Source: Domibacillus indicus | GTDB taxonomy: Bacteria; Bacillota; Bacilli; Bacillales; Domibacillaceae | NCBI RefSeq assembly: GCF_023715895.1 | Contig: NZ_JAMBOO010000002.1 | Location: 310,001 to 374,000, forward strand | DNA: 64,000 nt | Direction of reading: 5' to 3' | In this document: piece after piece, positions 44,863 to 53,920 of the stretch | Layout: every line of letters begins with the position of its first letter | How positions within the stretch are numbered: position 1 is the first letter of the stretch | Notes under the pieces: generated by a model | Database searches by the model: none | Seen by the model: the letters and a program-made list of their open reading frames with translations, nothing else | Told to the model about the DNA's origin: nothing | Translations under genes and position numbers: made by a program

Positions 44863-46238
44863 TCCTCTTTCCCCCGTTCGTCTTTTCGTTCAGCAGACGA
44901 GCATTCGCTAAAAGTAAGAATCACGATTGTTCCTCTTCCTTCTTCACTTTCAATCCGGAGAATGACCCCAAGGGCATCCGCCAGCTCTTTTGCGAGAGAC
45001 AAACCGAGGCCAAACCCGCCCGTTTTACGTGCTCTTGCTTTGTCCACCCGGTAAAATCGGTCAAATACTTTTGGCAGGTCCGATGCTGGTATGCCCATTC
45101 CCTGATCTATCACACGAATTTCCTGTTTCTCGACTTCTATACAGATTTCCTTCTCAGAATATTTGCGTGCATTATCCAAAAAAATAAATAACAGCTGCCG
45201 CAGTTTAGCCCGGTCCGTCTTCACGCTGCATGTTTCCTTTATTCGAACGTCAACACGCCGCTTATATGCCCGCTGAAAGGAGTCGGCTGTTTCCCGTACA
45301 AAAACAGCCATATCAGCCGTTTCCATTTTCACATTCCATGTTTCATCGCGCCGTGCGAGCGCAAGCAGCTGCTGGGTCAGTTCTTTCATGCGGAGCGCTT
45401 CTTCGTAAATGGCTTCCACCGATTCATCGAACAAATCCGGGTGGTCCTTTCCGCGGCGTTTCAACAAACGGGCGTATGATTCTACAACGGTAAGGGGTGT
45501 TTTTAATTCATGTGAAGCGTTTTGTACAAACGCTTCCTGCTTTCGGTAATTTTCTTCAAGCAAATTCATCATATCGTTGAAGGTAAGTGCCATATCCTGC
45601 AGTTCATCATGCCGGCTGCCGTTTGTTTCAATCCGTTCATGTGTACCGCTTTTACGGATCCGGCGCATCGTTTCCGTCATCTGTTCAACCGGGTTAGAGA
45701 TAATAGCGCCCAGTACGCGGGCTGATATCACAGCAGGAATAACCGCTATTAGCAAAGCAGCAAAAAGCACGCCGCGCAAAATCGTTAAAATTCGCTCTGT
45801 TGCCTGCAGATCCTCCCATAATTCAAGCGAAGCCACTTCGCCGCCGCGCCAAATAACCGGAAGTGCGACTCGGGCATAGGAAGAACCCTTATCATCCCTT
45901 ATGATCTCCCGTTTCTCTCCTTTTGTAAAAGCAGCAGCCCGCTCTCTGAGCCCGGAGGCATCTGGCGAAACTGCCACCCCATCAACCGTTCCATCCGGCA
46001 ATATCACACGAACCATTCCATTCGCCGGCGCATAAGCCCGGAGTAAATCACTGCTCGTTATAGACTCGGCTGGACTCGACACGCCTCCGGCTATTTGTGC
46101 TGCATCCGCTGCCGCTCTTTCAACATCTGCTTCCCTCAGCATAAAAGAAGCGGCAAAATAAACGGCCGTATTCATCAAAATGACAATCACAACAAGCAGG
46201 ACGCTCGTGCCGAGGTGAATTTTATTTTTCAGCTTCAT
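44859..46238 (-). CDS. Sensor histidine kinase (YkoH-like)
   Basis: A 459-residue membrane kinase with two transmembrane helices (about 11-31 and 154-174) around an extracytoplasmic sensor, then a HAMP domain. The HisKA box is NASHELKTPLT, with the phosphoacceptor at H243. The HATPase domain has FIFLDNARKYSE (N-box), DQGMGIPASDLPKVFDRFYR and GGFGLGLSLA. It overlaps the response regulator stop by 4 bp and the PepSY start by 4 bp. The signal is unknown; in B. subtilis the similar YkoGH pair is also with a PepSY protein. Confidence 0.92.
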   Translation of the reverse strand: MKLKNKIHLGTSVLLVVIVILMNTAVYFAASFMLREADVERAAADAAQIAGGVSSPAESITSSDLLRAYAPANGMVRVILPDGTVDGVAVSPDASGLRERAAAFTKGEKREIIRDDKGSSYARVALPVIWRGGEVASLELWEDLQATERILTILRGVLFAALLIAVIPAVISARVLGAIISNPVEQMTETMRRIRKSGTHERIETNGSRHDELQDMALTFNDMMNLLEENYRKQEAFVQNASHELKTPLTVVESYARLLKRRGKDHPDLFDESVEAIYEEALRMKELTQQLLALARRDETWNVKMETADMAVFVRETADSFQRAYKRRVDVRIKETCSVKTDRAKLRQLLFIFLDNARKYSEKEICIEVEKQEIRVIDQGMGIPASDLPKVFDRFYRVDKARARKTGGFGLGLSLAKELADALGVILRIESEEGRGTIVILTFSECSSAERKDERGKEE

Positions 46239-46906
46239 GATTCTTTCAACACGTATCCAACACCGCGTACCGTGTGAATAAGGGACAGGTCAAACGGTTT
46301 ATCGACTTTGTTTCGCACATAGCGGATATATACATCCACCACGTTTGTGTCACCGTAATAATCATATCCCCAGACGCCATCAAGCAGCTGCTCTCTGGAC
46401 AATACGTGACGCTTGTTTTTCAACAGGTAAACGAGCAGATCATACTCACGCGGTGTAAGATCGATAGGCTGGCCCGCTCGTGTAACTTCACGAGATTCTT
46501 CTTTTACGATTAAATCCGCTGCAGACAGCGAGCTGTTCGAAACCGTTTTACGAAGTGCCGCCCGGATTCTGGCTAAAAGCTCATCCATATCAAACGGCTT
46601 TGTGACATAATCACTGGCCCCAAGATCAAGCCCGGTTACTTTGTCGGCCACTTCATCCTTGGCTGTCAGCATAATAACAGGTACATCACTTCCCTGGCGG
46701 ATTCGCCGCAGAACGCCCATTCCATCCATTCCCGGCAGCATCACATCAAGCAGGACAAGGTCAAATGTCTCTGTTCGAAACAAAGCAAGAGCATCGAGCC
46801 CGTCCAGCACTTTTTTCGTTTTATATCCTTCATGCTCAAGCTCCAACTCAAGCACCCGGGCAATCCGCTCTTCGTCTTCTACAATTAAAATACGCTGTTT
46901 ATCCAT
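46235..46906 (-). CDS. OmpR/PhoB-family response regulator (YkoG-like)
   Basis: A 223-residue regulator. The receiver domain has the acidic pair ED (10-11), phospho-Asp D54 in LVLLDVMLPGMDG, and the KPF lysine. The C-terminal winged helix has LTPREYDLLVYLLKN and the recognition region DTNVVDVYIRYVRNKVD, with HTVRGVGYVL at the end. The start is ATG 46906, GAGGAG 8 nt upstream. It is the first gene of the TCS-PepSY operon. Confidence 0.94.
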   Translation of the reverse strand: MDKQRILIVEDEERIARVLELELEHEGYKTKKVLDGLDALALFRTETFDLVLLDVMLPGMDGMGVLRRIRQGSDVPVIMLTAKDEVADKVTGLDLGASDYVTKPFDMDELLARIRAALRKTVSNSSLSAADLIVKEESREVTRAGQPIDLTPREYDLLVYLLKNKRHVLSREQLLDGVWGYDYYGDTNVVDVYIRYVRNKVDKPFDLSLIHTVRGVGYVLKES

Positions 46907-46993
46907 CCCTTTCGCTCCTCTCGCTCTCTTTATTATCATAGCCCCGCTGGTCTTTGTCCAAAAAAAGACGGCCCTGTCTGGACCGCCCGGCGC

Positions 46994-47827
46994 TTATGAA
47001 AAAAATTCCTGTATACGCAGTATAAGGGTTTCATTGTTTGGAATAGTGCCGGCCACTGTTTCCATCACAAGACGGCGAGGCGCTTCTTCCCTCATTTCAT
47101 CCTGTAAAAATACCAGCAGCTCCTCAAAACGTTCATCCGCCTCCCTCTGCATCGCACCGATTTCCTGCAGCACACGGCTTTTTTTCCGCTCCCTTGCCCG
47201 TTCTTCTTCGGGCTGCCATTTTTCGAGCACATGCGGATCAAGCAGTGCATCGTTTGTGTGGATAATTTCCTCTATAGCCGCATCTACCCGGCGCATCGCA
47301 TACCCAATGACTTGATCTACATCAACACCTGCCTCGATTGCCATCACAAAGTGAACCGTATGATGGATCATGCCATGCATCATCACAGCCAGGTCAATTG
47401 AATAAGGATAAACCCGCATTCCATACACTTCTATAACCCTTCTTTGCATCCAGCGCAGCTCGCTTATATGGTGCTGCTTAATAAACTTTTTTAATTCTTC
47501 ATCTTCCGATACAAATACACCTTGAAAGAGAGCAAACAAATTGTTTTCCTTGCTGACTTCCATCTTGACTTTCACTTGCTGGATGAACGCTTCTTTATCG
47601 TGAACAGGCCGTCCGGCAATGACATGCGCCCGGCGCTGGTCCGTTTCGAGATTAATTTTTTCAAAGATACTCATCAGCAGCTCGTTTTTAGATGGAAAGT
47701 AATTATAAAACGTTCCTTTCGAAATGCCGCTTTGATCGAGAATATCTTGAATCGATGTAGCCGCATACCCTTTTTCTACAAATAAAGCATGCGCTGCTTC
47801 CATTACATTTCTTTTTCGTTCGTTCAA
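46994..47827 (-). CDS. TetR/AcrR-family repressor, probably of the adjacent MFS pump
   Basis: A 277-residue regulator, longer than the usual 190-220. The N-terminal helix-turn-helix AYAATSIQDILDQSGISKGTFYNYFPSK-like region spans about residues 25-50, with the ligand domain behind it. Its divergent arrangement with a multidrug MFS gene and the paired operator-like sites between them suggest it represses the pump and itself. The start is taken as TTG 47827, 9 nt after AAAGGAA; GTG 47836 is an alternative but sits against the ribosome binding site. Confidence 0.85.
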   Translation of the reverse strand: MNERKRNVMEAAHALFVEKGYAATSIQDILDQSGISKGTFYNYFPSKNELLMSIFEKINLETDQRRAHVIAGRPVHDKEAFIQQVKVKMEVSKENNLFALFQGVFVSEDEELKKFIKQHHISELRWMQRRVIEVYGMRVYPYSIDLAVMMHGMIHHTVHFVMAIEAGVDVDQVIGYAMRRVDAAIEEIIHTNDALLDPHVLEKWQPEEERARERKKSRVLQEIGAMQREADERFEELLVFLQDEMREEAPRRLVMETVAGTIPNNETLILRIQEFFS

Positions 47828-47840
47828 TGAATGCACTTCC

Positions 47841-47944
47841 TTTTTTGAACTGTCGGTCTATTCAGAGATTAGCGCAATAACCTTGTTATTTCAAGCTTTC
47901 ATTTATAAATTTAATTTATTTGTTGATTTTTTTGAACGATCGGT
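47841..47944. promoter_or_regulatory. Two candidate TetR operators in the divergent promoter region
   Basis: TTTTTTGAACTGTCGGT (47841-47857) recurs as TTTTTTGAACGATCGGT (47928-47944), in the same orientation. Each contains an imperfect dyad of the ACCGAYNGTTC type used by TetR-family repressors of drug pumps. One copy lies next to each divergent gene. Confidence 0.6.
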
Positions 47945-48013
47945 ATAAGATAAATACCTGTTAGAACAACAGTATAAAAATTGAACAGTGAGTATGTATA
48001 AGGAGGATATAAA

Positions 48014-49480
48014 TTGAATACACACGGAGTACCGGGAAAACCGCCTTACGCGATGATTGCCATTTTGTTTGTCGGCGCTTTTGTTTCCCTTTTAAATGAA
48101 ACGCTTCTCAACGTAGCGCTTCCGTCTATTATGAAAGAATTTGATGTATCGGCTTCTGCTGTTCAGTGGCTGTCGACTGGATATATGCTGGTAAACGGGG
48201 TTTTAATTCCAGCAAGTGCTTTTTTCATTCAGAGGTTTACAAACCGGAGTTTATTTCTTACGGCAATGATATTATTTACGGCGGGATCTGTTCTCGCAAC
48301 ACTTTCGCCATCGTTTAGCGTGCTGCTCGCCGCTCGGATGATCCAGGCATCCGGTTCTGCGATTATGATGCCGCTTTTAATGAATGTTATGCTTGCAAGC
48401 TTTCCGGTGGAACGCCGCGGTGCGGCCATGGGGATTTTCGGGCTTGTGATGATTACGGCACCAGCGATCGGACCTACCCTTTCAGGCTGGCTCATTGAGC
48501 ATTACACATGGCGCACCCTGTTTGACGTCGTCATTCCGATTGCCGCTCTTACGCTTCTTTTTGCCATCTTTAAATTAAAAAATATTACGCCACAGCGCCC
48601 CATTTCGCTGGATCTTTTGTCTCTTGCGCTGTCGAGCATCGGCTTCGGCGGCATCTTGTACGGATTCAGCTCTGCCGGTGAAAAAGGCTGGGATTCTATT
48701 TACGTTTATGGCCCGATTGCGGCCGGTGTCATCGGCTTAGTTTGGTTTGTTTTACGCCAAATGAAGCTGGATGAACCGCTGCTTGAGTTCCGGATTTATA
48801 AGTATCCGATGTTTGCCCTGTCTTCAGCTATTTCGGTTGTGATTGCAATGGCTATGTTTTCTGCTATGCTTCTTATGCCGATTTATGTACAGACAATCCG
48901 CGGCATTTCTCCGCTTGATTCCGGACTGTTAATGCTGCCGGGTGCGATCGTTATGGGGATCATGTCTCCGGTTACCGGAATACTGTTTGATAAATTCGGT
49001 GCACGGATTTTAGCTGTTATCGGCTTATCTATTACCATTTTAACGACCTTTATGTTCAGTAATTTAACGTTGGATACCTCTTACGGCTATATTATGTTTG
49101 TATATACACTTCGCATGTTTGGGATGTCTATGGTTATGATGCCGGTTATGACAAACGGGCTGAACCAGCTTCCGCCGGCTATGAATCCGCACGGAACGGC
49201 CATGAACAATACCCTGCAGCAAGTATCCGGTGCTGTCGGGTCTGCCCTGCTCGTTACACTAATGCAAAACCGGACCGAGTCGGAAGCTGAACAGCTTGCC
49301 GAGTCCGCTGCCGGCGATCCAGCTGCGATGGCCAATATTGCAAATGAAGCGATGCTGCACGGCATTAATTTCTCTTTTACCGTCTCTGTGTTTATTGCCG
49401 CTGTTGCCCTTGTCCTGGCTTTCTTTATGAAACGGGTAACGCCTGCCAGCCAGCTGTCTAAGCAAAAGTCTGCTGGTTAA
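48014..49480 (+). CDS. DHA2-family MFS multidrug efflux transporter
   Basis: A 488-residue, 14-helix drug:H+ antiporter of the EmrB/QacA/LmrB type. It has the motif LLNETLLNVALPSIMKEF in helix 1, the DHA2 motif around LLAARMIQASGSAIMMPL, and motif C GLVMITAPAIGPTLSGWL in helix 5. The start is TTG 48014 with AAGGAGG upstream. It is divergent from its presumed TetR regulator and followed by a terminator. Substrates are unknown. Confidence 0.9.
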   Translation: MNTHGVPGKPPYAMIAILFVGAFVSLLNETLLNVALPSIMKEFDVSASAVQWLSTGYMLVNGVLIPASAFFIQRFTNRSLFLTAMILFTAGSVLATLSPSFSVLLAARMIQASGSAIMMPLLMNVMLASFPVERRGAAMGIFGLVMITAPAIGPTLSGWLIEHYTWRTLFDVVIPIAALTLLFAIFKLKNITPQRPISLDLLSLALSSIGFGGILYGFSSAGEKGWDSIYVYGPIAAGVIGLVWFVLRQMKLDEPLLEFRIYKYPMFALSSAISVVIAMAMFSAMLLMPIYVQTIRGISPLDSGLLMLPGAIVMGIMSPVTGILFDKFGARILAVIGLSITILTTFMFSNLTLDTSYGYIMFVYTLRMFGMSMVMMPVMTNGLNQLPPAMNPHGTAMNNTLQQVSGAVGSALLVTLMQNRTESEAEQLAESAAGDPAAMANIANEAMLHGINFSFTVSVFIAAVALVLAFFMKRVTPASQLSKQKSAG

Positions 49481-49491
49481 TCTGCTCACAA

Positions 49492-49530
49492 CAAAAACGC
49501 CCTTTGCCGCATCCGGCAAGGGCGTTTTTT
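49492..49530. terminator. Bidirectional terminator after the MFS gene
   Basis: Arms AAAAACGCCCTTGCCG-like and CGGCAAGGGCGTTTTT around a short loop, between convergent genes; one unpaired T lies in the left arm. Confidence 0.85.
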
Positions 49531-49984
49531 ATAGAATTTTTGTTAAGCTGTTTATAACCCCGGTATGCATGCCTTCATGGAACGTGACAAACTGTAAAAG
49601 AGCTTCTACCGTTGTCATTTCAAGCGGGCCGATTGTGACGGGCTTTGCTGCTTTTTCACCGAGCTTGGCAGAAAAATGACGTTCTACACGATTCAATTGT
49701 TCCTGCAGGGCGTTCGTAATTTCTTCTGCTGATGGCACCTCTGCCGGCCAGTCAGCCGGACGTGTTCCTGTTGCAAACAGGACATTCCAGTCAGGATGCA
49801 CAGTCTCATAGGCTTCATCTGCTAAATGAAGCAGCCCCTCTGCCGTTACGAAAATATGTCCGGCATTCCAGCGGATATTATTTGAAAACCCTGCAGGGAC
49901 TTCATCCCACTTATTTTCCGGTGCTTTGGCAATGGTGCCGAGCGCTGCGTTTCTTGCAAAAATAAATTGCTTAATCGATTCCAT
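49529..49984 (-). CDS. DinB-family (YfiT-like) protein
   Basis: A 151-residue four-helix bundle protein of the DinB superfamily. The three His typical of the metal site are present: NIRWNAGHIFVTAE near residue 40 and LQFVTFHEGMHTG near the end. DinB-like proteins are often mycothiol, bacillithiol or similar thiol S-transferases, though many are uncharacterised. The start is ATG 49984 with GAGGAGG upstream; longer frames have no ribosome binding site. It is a single-gene unit. Confidence 0.82.
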   Translation of the reverse strand: MESIKQFIFARNAALGTIAKAPENKWDEVPAGFSNNIRWNAGHIFVTAEGLLHLADEAYETVHPDWNVLFATGTRPADWPAEVPSAEEITNALQEQLNRVERHFSAKLGEKAAKPVTIGPLEMTTVEALLQFVTFHEGMHTGVINSLTKIL

Positions 49985-50021
49985 ACCATTTCCTCCTCTA
50001 TGTATGACCGCTTCTATTCTA

Positions 50022-51398
50022 TCATAATCCATACTCCCGGCACTTGTCATAAAGCTTTGTTTTTCCGATGCCGAGCAGCCGGGCCGCTTCAGTTTTATTA
50101 GCAGACTGGCAAAGGGCATGCTGGATCGCTTCTTTTTCTATTTTTTGAAGAGTATATTTTAGCGGCATAACAGCTACAGACGTTTTTACGGAACGGGTTC
50201 CGGCTTCTTGAGAGGGTTCCTCCTGTAAGTAAAGCGGCAAATGATCAAGCCGAATCACAGATCCATCCATCACGTTCACCGCTCTTTCCAGCACATTTTC
50301 TAACTCCCGTACATTTCCGGGCCAGGTATGAAGCAAAAGACGGTTTTCCGCTTCTTTGGATAAAGTGATCACAAGCCGGTCAAAGTTCTTCTCAAGCTTT
50401 CGAAGCAAGACAGCTGCAACAGCCGGAATATCTTGTTTTCGTTCCATTAAGGAAGGAATATCAATTTTCATTACGTTCAGCCGATAGTATAAATCCTCCC
50501 GGAACTTTCCCTGTTTGACCATTTCCTCAAGATTGCGGTGTGTGGCAGCAATCACCCGTACATCAACAGGGGCTGTGCCTTGTCCGCCAACCCGCTCGAT
50601 TTCTTTTTCCTGAAGAACGCGAAGCAGCTTGCTTTGCATAGCCAATGGCATATCGCCAATTTCATCGAGAAAAATGGTTCCGCGGTGCGCCAGCTCAAAC
50701 TTCCCTTTTTTCCCGCCTTTTTTCGCCCCGGTAAAAGCCCCTTCCTCATATCCAAACAGTTCCGATTCAAGCAGCTGCTCCGGGATTGAGGCTGAATTGA
50801 CACGAACAAAAGGAAACACACTTCTTGTGCTTGCCCCGTGGATTGCATGAGCAAAAAGTTCTTTGCCCGTGCCAGATTTCCCAGTTAAAAGCACGACTGA
50901 CTGGCTTGTGGACGCACGCGCAGCCAGCTGCTTTGCTTCTATAAAAGATTCTGTTGTGCCAATTAAGTCCTCAAAACTGTACTTACTTTTTAATTCGTTC
51001 GCAAACCGTTTCTTATAATAGTTAAGCTCTTCCATTAGCGGCTGTACTTTGTTGGAATACGCCATCCACTCTTCTGCGTTGCGAAACATCACAGCCCCGA
51101 CTGCTCCAACAAGCTCGCCGTTTACATAGAAAGGATACCGGTTTGCAATCATTTCACTGCCTTTAATTGTATGTATCGATGCAATTTCTGCCCGGGCTGT
51201 TTGAAGAACAATATGCATGCGCGTGTTTTCAATCACATCTCTTACGTCTTTTCCGAATACTTCCTGCTGAGTCGTTCCAAGATACTCGCAGTAAGCCGTG
51301 TTCATAAAAATAACCTTTGCACCCCGGTCAACTGCAACAACCCATTCCGCCGCCAGATTAATAATTTCTTCCAGCCATTCATAAGGGAGCTTCTTCAT
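50022..51398 (-). CDS. Sigma-54-dependent enhancer-binding regulator (PAS-AAA-Fis)
   Basis: A 458-residue activator. It has an N-terminal PAS sensor (about 10-110) and a AAA+ domain with Walker A GKSGTGKE (173-180) and the sigma-54 contact loop GAFTGA (220-225). A C-terminal Fis-type helix-turn-helix (KTEAARLLGIGKTKLY) follows. It lies directly downstream of the hydroxybutyrate dehydrogenase gene on the same strand, separated by a terminator. It is the obvious activator for the sigma-54 promoter and triple palindrome ahead of that operon. The start has AAGGAGGG upstream. Confidence 0.92.
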   Translation of the reverse strand: MKKLPYEWLEEIINLAAEWVVAVDRGAKVIFMNTAYCEYLGTTQQEVFGKDVRDVIENTRMHIVLQTARAEIASIHTIKGSEMIANRYPFYVNGELVGAVGAVMFRNAEEWMAYSNKVQPLMEELNYYKKRFANELKSKYSFEDLIGTTESFIEAKQLAARASTSQSVVLLTGKSGTGKELFAHAIHGASTRSVFPFVRVNSASIPEQLLESELFGYEEGAFTGAKKGGKKGKFELAHRGTIFLDEIGDMPLAMQSKLLRVLQEKEIERVGGQGTAPVDVRVIAATHRNLEEMVKQGKFREDLYYRLNVMKIDIPSLMERKQDIPAVAAVLLRKLEKNFDRLVITLSKEAENRLLLHTWPGNVRELENVLERAVNVMDGSVIRLDHLPLYLQEEPSQEAGTRSVKTSVAVMPLKYTLQKIEKEAIQHALCQSANKTEAARLLGIGKTKLYDKCREYGL

Positions 51399-51431
51399 CG
51401 TTATGCCCTCCTTTTTCTTTTATTTTATCAA

Positions 51432-51457
51432 AAAAAGCCGCCGTAAAGGCAGCTTTC
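51432..51457 (-). terminator. Terminator between the bdh operon and the regulator gene
   Basis: On the minus strand, arms AGCTGCC and GGCGGCT around TTTAC, followed by a run of T. Confidence 0.75.
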
Positions 51458-51459
51458 AC

Positions 51460-52236
51460 TTATTGTGCCGTATAACCGCCGTCTAAAACAATCGCCTGGC
51501 CAGTCACACCTTTCGCCCGATCACTGCAAAGAAAAACAGCATAATCAGCTATTTCTCGAACCTCCAGCAGCCGCTTTTGCGGCACAAGCGGGTAAATAAC
51601 TTCCTCAAGCACCCGCTCAAGCGGAACGCTGCGCGTTTTTGCTAAATCTTCAAATTGACCGCGCACAAGCGGAGTATCAACGTATCCAGGACAAAGTGCA
51701 TTTACTGTAATTCCGTGCGGGGCGGCTTCTAAAGCGGCTACTTTCGTTAACCCAATCACTCCGTGCTTCGCACTGTTGTATCCGGCTTTGCCGGCAAAGC
51801 CAACCAGCCCGTTGATAGAAGACATATTAATAATGCGTCCGTTTCCTTGTTTTTTCATAATTGGCAGTGCGTGCTTGATGGCTGTAAAGGGAGCTGTCAG
51901 CATAATGCTTAAAAGCTGGTTAAACCGCTCTGTCGAAAAATGTTCAATGGGCGCCACATGCTGCATTCCGGCATTGTTAATTAAAATGTCGAGCGTACCG
52001 TACCGATTAGCCGCAAATTCAATGCTGCTTTTAACCTGTTCTTCATTCGTTACATCACATAAAACCGCGGACGCGTGGAATCCCCGCTCTTGAAATGCTT
52101 CTGCAGCCTGCACAGCTGCTTCCTCATTGATATCCGCAACAATGACGTTTGCTCCTTCTGCTGCAAAAACACCTGCCAGCTCGAGTCCGATACCGCTTCC
52201 AGCGCCTGTAATTAATGCCGTTCTGTTTTTTAACAT
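51460..52236 (-). CDS. 3-hydroxybutyrate dehydrogenase (SDR family)
   Basis: A 258-residue short-chain dehydrogenase. It has the NAD-binding ALITGAGSGIG (about 8-18), NNAG, catalytic Ser in INMSSINGL and YNSAKHG (Tyr and Lys). The residue pattern (NNAGMQHVAPIEHF, CPGYVDTPLVRGQ, LVPQKRLLEV) is that of D-3-hydroxybutyrate dehydrogenases such as BdhA, which oxidise hydroxybutyrate to acetoacetate. The start is ATG 52236 after AAGGGGGA. It is co-transcribed with the permease, 13 nt downstream. Confidence 0.88.
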   Translation of the reverse strand: MLKNRTALITGAGSGIGLELAGVFAAEGANVIVADINEEAAVQAAEAFQERGFHASAVLCDVTNEEQVKSSIEFAANRYGTLDILINNAGMQHVAPIEHFSTERFNQLLSIMLTAPFTAIKHALPIMKKQGNGRIINMSSINGLVGFAGKAGYNSAKHGVIGLTKVAALEAAPHGITVNALCPGYVDTPLVRGQFEDLAKTRSVPLERVLEEVIYPLVPQKRLLEVREIADYAVFLCSDRAKGVTGQAIVLDGGYTAQ

Positions 52237-52249
52237 CTTTTCTTCCCCC

Positions 52250-53665
52250 TTAAACAAGTCCTGTTGTACTGTAAATGAAAATAATCAAAAAGACAGCGAT
52301 TGTTTTAATAATGGTGATCGCAAAGATGTCTCTGTACGACTGCCGATGGGTAAGACCCGTTACAGCTAAAAGTGTAATAACTGCTCCGTTGTGCGGCAGT
52401 GTATCCATGCCGCCGGAGGCCATTGAGATCACACGGTGCATCACTTCAGGATCAATATGATATTTTGTAATCGCTTCCATATATTTGTCTGACATGGCAC
52501 TAAGCGCAATTCCCATACCGCCGGAGGCTGATCCTGTAATCCCGGCTAAAGTGGTTGTGGTAACAGCTCCGTTTACAAGCGGATTTGTAAACGTATCTGA
52601 AATCCCCTTGCTGACAACCGAAAAGCCCGGCAGCGAAGAAATGATACCGCCGAATCCATATTCAGCCCCTGTGTTCATTGCGGCAAGCAGCGCACCGCCA
52701 ATAGCCGTGTTTACACCAGCTTGAAAATTGGTCTTAACCTGCTTCCAGTTGTATAAAAGAGCCGCAACAATTCCCGTTAGCAAAGCCATTTCTACAGACC
52801 AGATCGCCAGAACAGACGACAGCTCTACTTTCCCAAAAGAATCTAAGCCGATGGCTGCAAAATCAAATCCGTTCGGGTACCATACAGGCAATGTTTCAGT
52901 GAAAAATTTATTCATTACGGCTACTAAAATAAGTGGTACAAAAGCGAGTGCTTTGCGAAGGGCTGATGTTTCTTTTTCTACAGCTTTTGTTTCCTCTTCT
53001 TCTTCCAAAACGTCATTGTTTAACCCGTAGTAGCCTTCACCGGCTTTGGCGGCTTTCTTCCGGCGCATCTCCAAATACAACAGGCCTGCGCCAAGCACAA
53101 ATACCGCTCCGATGATTCCTAGAACCGGCGCTGCGTAAATATCTGTTTTAAAAAAGGTTGTCGGGATGACATTTTGAATTTGCGGAGTTCCCGGCAGTGC
53201 ATCCATCGTAAAGGTAAAAGCGCCAAGTGCAATCGTTCCTGGAATGAGCCGCTTCGGAATGTCAGCCTCCATAAACATTTTTTTTGCGAACGGGTAAACT
53301 GCAAAAACAACTACAAATAAGCTGACACCGCTGTACGTTAAAATGGCGCACATTAACACAATGGCTAAAACAGCCTGCCTGGCACCTACGAACTTAACGA
53401 TTGTTTTGGCAATCGATTCTGCAATACCTGACATTTCCACTACTTTTCCAAAAATAGCACCGAGTAAAAAAACAGGAAAATATAATTTAATAAAACCGAC
53501 CATTTTCTCCATAAAAATATTTGAGAAAAACGGCAAAACATGGGCTGGTTCTGTTAAAAGAACAGCCAGCAATGCACAAATCGGCGCAAATAAGATAACA
53601 GAAAAGCCGCGGTATGCGGTAAACATGAGCAGGCCAAGCGCCAGAAGTATCACAAGTAAATCCAT
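52250..53665 (-). CDS. GntP-family permease, probable hydroxybutyrate transporter
   Basis: A 471-residue GntP/CitMHS-type permease with about 12 membrane segments, including IKLYFPVFLLGAIFGKVVEMSG and GTPQIQNVIPTTFF in the discontinuous-helix regions. Operon structure with hydroxybutyrate dehydrogenase suggests that it imports 3-hydroxybutyrate or a related short organic acid; gluconate-like acids are the family alternative. The start is ATG 53665 after AAAGGGGGAG. A longer frame reading upstream runs through the sigma-54 promoter and is rejected. Confidence 0.85.
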   Translation of the reverse strand: MDLLVILLALGLLMFTAYRGFSVILFAPICALLAVLLTEPAHVLPFFSNIFMEKMVGFIKLYFPVFLLGAIFGKVVEMSGIAESIAKTIVKFVGARQAVLAIVLMCAILTYSGVSLFVVVFAVYPFAKKMFMEADIPKRLIPGTIALGAFTFTMDALPGTPQIQNVIPTTFFKTDIYAAPVLGIIGAVFVLGAGLLYLEMRRKKAAKAGEGYYGLNNDVLEEEEETKAVEKETSALRKALAFVPLILVAVMNKFFTETLPVWYPNGFDFAAIGLDSFGKVELSSVLAIWSVEMALLTGIVAALLYNWKQVKTNFQAGVNTAIGGALLAAMNTGAEYGFGGIISSLPGFSVVSKGISDTFTNPLVNGAVTTTTLAGITGSASGGMGIALSAMSDKYMEAITKYHIDPEVMHRVISMASGGMDTLPHNGAVITLLAVTGLTHRQSYRDIFAITIIKTIAVFLIIFIYSTTGLV

Positions 53666-53703
53666 TTTCGCTCCCCCTTTAGTAACCGTTTTCATTTTAT
53701 TTT

Positions 53704-53720
53704 TGCAAGAGCTGTGCCAA
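53704..53720 (-). promoter_or_regulatory. Sigma-54 (-24/-12) promoter
   Basis: The minus strand reads TTGGCACAGCTCTTGCA, a near-perfect match to TTGGCACGNNNNTTGCA with 10 bp between the GG and GC dinucleotides. The expected transcript start is about 30 nt ahead of the permease ATG. Confidence 0.92.
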
Positions 53721-53758
53721 CCATAAAAGAGTCTTTTTTCGCTGTTTTCTTCCCTTGA

Positions 53759-53825
53759 TTCCGTGATTCCGGAAAAAAACCGCGCCGATTTTTCCGGAAT
53801 TACGGAATTTTCCGTTTCTCCGGAA
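53759..53825. promoter_or_regulatory. Triple TTCCG-N6-CGGAA enhancer (upstream activator sites)
   Basis: Three 16-bp palindromes have identical 5-bp arms and 6-bp centres: 53759-53774, 53792-53807 and 53810-53825. Centres lie about 70-125 bp upstream of the sigma-54 start site and are 33 and 18 bp apart. This is the standard position for enhancer-binding protein sites. Confidence 0.85.
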
Positions 53826-53920
53826 TTCTTCTTATTTTCATTCGCTGCCGAAGCCATAAGCATTCTTTCGAATAACATCTAAAGTTCTCATCGTCCACTA
53901 TTCAGCATACAATGAACACG

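Noticed and set aside
53759-53825. The repeated TTCCG/CGGAA units as a CRISPR-like array
   Set aside because: Units are 16-bp palindromes only 2-17 bp apart, without regular spacers; position fits sigma-54 enhancers.
53666-53878. N-terminal extension of the GntP permease
   Set aside because: It would be encoded by the sigma-54 promoter and enhancer region; ATG 53665 has a strong ribosome binding site.
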